Of a stretch of 64,000 nucleotides of DNA, positions 63,755-64,000 are shown piece after piece. The position numbers were made by a program, and so were the translations under genes. Location of the stretch: the NCBI GenBank assembly GCA_947492995.1, contig CANLOU010000001.1, positions 1,249,001-1,313,000 of the forward strand, given 5' to 3'. The stretch's first letter is position 1. Each line of letters opens with the position of its first letter. Source of the DNA: an uncultured Litoreibacter sp. (lineage in GTDB: Bacteria; Pseudomonadota; Alphaproteobacteria; Rhodobacterales; Rhodobacteraceae). Under the pieces are notes generated by a model. It did no database searches. It was not told where the DNA came from and saw only the letters and a list, made by a program, of their open reading frames with translations.

Positions 63755-64000
63755 TGCATCCGCCTTTCGACCTCGGCCCCCACCATCATGGCGCAGGTGG
63801 CCGCGATCAGCAGGCCAAGGTTCAGCGGCACCCAATGCAAGGCCAAGGCCATGACGATGGACACCAAAGCGGCGGCGATATGCGCCGCGGTGCGCAAGGC
63901 AGGCGCCACCATGGCCAGAAACGCGATGGGCAGAACAAAATCCAGGCTGAACTCGGTCGGGATGCGGTCCCCGATGACCGCGCCCAGATATGTCCCCCCA
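63751..64000 (-). CDS. azlC: AzlC family branched-chain amino acid exporter subunit (N-terminal part cut off by window edge)
   Basis: Minus strand ends ...LLIAATCAMMVGAEVERRMQ* with ATGA overlap to azlD; TM-rich. Confidence 0.82.
   Translation of the reverse strand, partial: GGTYLGAVIGDRIPTEFSLDFVLPIAFLAMVAPALRTAAHIAAALVSIVMALALHWVPLNLGLLIAATCAMMVGAEVERRMQ

Overview
This 64 kb window is a high-GC alphaproteobacterial chromosome segment, most likely Rhodobacteraceae/Roseobacter group. That assignment rests on gene content and codon bias only; no database search was run. From left to right it contains: (1) a cobalamin riboswitch with cbtB/cbtA/cobW; (2) smc, an H-NS-like gene, an MltB-type transglycosylase, cbiB, cobC (CobD-type) and a DUF1636 gene; (3) an accessory island at about 10.8-15.7 kb, with three copies of a dispersed non-coding repeat, a decayed membrane-protein pseudogene and an evenly spaced array of four perfect palindromes; (4) a cobalamin operon (cbiX, cobH, cobL, cobI, a cbiG-cobJ fusion, cobM); (5) a D-amino-acid/D-glutamate catabolic block (DgcN/DgcA-like proteins plus a D-amino-acid transaminase) behind a LysR gene and a desaturase; (6) a tightly packed 13-gene catabolic operon at 30.9-43.5 kb with a divergent IclR gene; (7) housekeeping genes (pyk, rpmI-rplT, pheS/pheT) mixed with a LysM-TRAP-SBP fusion, OmpA and tandem RTX proteins; (8) mscL, a MarR gene with a long operator palindrome, an Lrp gene and azlCD. 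The observations I rate highest are: the cobH translation-start region (a 39-aa upstream ORF that mimics the CobH N-terminus, TGATG overlap, and a 17-bp perfect hairpin over the start codon); the palindrome array at 15.60-15.70 kb and its related array at 48.13-48.19 kb; the repeat-bounded island; the 13-gene operon, which suggests a hydroxyquinol/beta-keto-acid route using BKACE; and the 18-bp-arm MarR operator. All product names come from reading the translations, and start sites marked as adjusted are inferred from motif position and RBS.
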